Assembly: GCA_001940645.1 (NCBI GenBank)
Contig: MDVS01000113.1
Span: 1 to 62,120 of the forward strand
Length of the DNA: 62,120 nucleotides
Direction of reading: 5' to 3'
Source of the DNA: Candidatus Heimdallarchaeota archaeon LC_3
GTDB lineage: Archaea; Asgardarchaeota; Heimdallarchaeia; Hodarchaeales; LC-3
The position numbers and the translations under genes are program-made. The notes below the pieces were generated by a model that did not search any database, was not told the DNA's origin, and worked only from the letters and a program-made list of their open reading frames with translations. Position 1 is the first letter of the stretch. The number at the start of each line of letters is the position of its first letter. This document shows positions 61,761 to 62,120 of the stretch, piece by piece.

Positions 61761-62120
61761 TGTCTCACGGTGGTGGTCCTATGCGAATGGGTGGAGCATT
61801 TATGGCAGATAAAACTAGAACAAAACCTACCAAAGTTCTATTAGGTAAATTATGGAATTATCTTAGAGAATCAAAATTCCAATTATTAATTGTTTCTATA
61901 GTTATACTCTTTTCTGCTATAATTAGTACAATTGCCCCTATTTTAATAAGCGAAGCAATTGATACATTCAGTCAAATATCAATTGAAGTTATATATTTAC
62001 TAATTTTTGGATTTATAACTCTTAGTCTCATGATGTGGATATTTGAATCTATTAGCTTATGGATTTCTGCTGGAATAAAATCGAATTTAGTCAATGATAT
62101 AAGAAGAGATACTTTTAATC
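61760..62120 (+). CDS. ABC exporter half-transporter, partial (runs off the window)
   Basis: Begins ATG 61760 on the last base of the preceding TAA. The N-terminus (MSHGGGPMRMGGAFMADKTR) is Gly/Met-rich, followed by KPTKVLLGKLWNYL and membrane helices (LLIVSIVILFSAIISTIAPI; LIFGFITLSLMMW), the start of an ABC exporter membrane domain. Frame is open to the end of the window. It is the second half of the heterodimeric exporter. Confidence 0.85.
   Translation, partial: MSHGGGPMRMGGAFMADKTRTKPTKVLLGKLWNYLRESKFQLLIVSIVILFSAIISTIAPILISEAIDTFSQISIEVIYLLIFGFITLSLMMWIFESISLWISAGIKSNLVNDIRRDTFN

Noticed and set aside
1..62120. CRISPR arrays, rRNA genes, transposase genes or insertion sequences
   Set aside because: I found no regularly spaced repeats, rRNA-like stretches or transposase motifs; the decayed zones have no recognisable IS ends.

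Overview
The window is strongly AT-rich, gene-dense DNA from an archaeon. Archaeal markers are an archaeal-type chorismate pathway that enters through ADH synthase (13591) and 3-dehydroquinate synthase II (22121), an HdrA-MvhD fusion next to a four-subunit 2-oxoacid:ferredoxin oxidoreductase, an F420-type LLM oxidoreductase, A/T-rich TATA-like boxes close to start codons, and an Alg7-like sugar-phosphate transferase (30559). A longin/roadblock-like small protein fused to a winged helix (38405-39034) suggests an Asgard archaeon, perhaps of the Heimdallarchaeia type. That placement is inference. I saw no rRNA, tRNA or CRISPR array.

Layout. 1-1774: a small membrane protein with an inverted, 5'-truncated copy of itself, then a PadR regulator and an RDD membrane protein in one operon. 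1928-7092: an accessory zone of small unknown genes and decaying genes, including a Schlafen/AlbA-like gene cut by an in-frame TAA. 7115-12685 (minus): korDABC-hdrA, which couples 2-oxoacid oxidation to ferredoxin and a heterodisulfide-reductase-type flavoprotein. 13591-25844: two convergent operons with a nearly complete route from aspartate semialdehyde to phenylalanine/tyrosine (ADHS, prephenate dehydratase, aspartate kinase, aminotransferase, chorismate mutase-prephenate dehydrogenase, aroD; then on the minus strand aroC, asd, a mini aspartate-kinase/ACT protein, aroA, DHQS II, aroE, aroK). Aspartate kinase and Asd belong here because aspartate semialdehyde is the precursor in the ADHS route.

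26356-38404 is a second accessory zone: a secreted, C-terminally anchored acidic protein with a decayed partial duplicate, two paralogous small secreted proteins, an intact DinB-like gene with a decayed copy, an Alg7-like enzyme, two permeases of a BMP/nucleoside-type ABC importer without their ATPase, and a CADD/TenA-like protein. 38405-50334 holds signalling and metabolic genes: longin/roadblock-winged helix, a degenerate nucleotidyltransferase fused to a tyrosine phosphatase, an ACAD10/11-like kinase and acyl-CoA dehydrogenase pair, an amidohydrolase, a cupin, two CBS proteins, an aminotransferase and a PAS protein.

50639-58752 (minus) is a reductive pyrimidine (or related cyclic ureide) breakdown cluster: CobW-type metallochaperone, beta-ureidopropionase, LLM F420-dependent oxidoreductase, dihydropyrimidinase, CoA-acylating semialdehyde dehydrogenase, a small helical protein and a class III aminotransferase. 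No classical dihydropyrimidine dehydrogenase is present, so the F420 enzyme is a candidate for the redox step. The right end has a tandem ribbon-helix-helix-like protein, divergent from a two-gene ABC exporter; the shared promoter region carries three copies of a 9-bp element that may be its operator.
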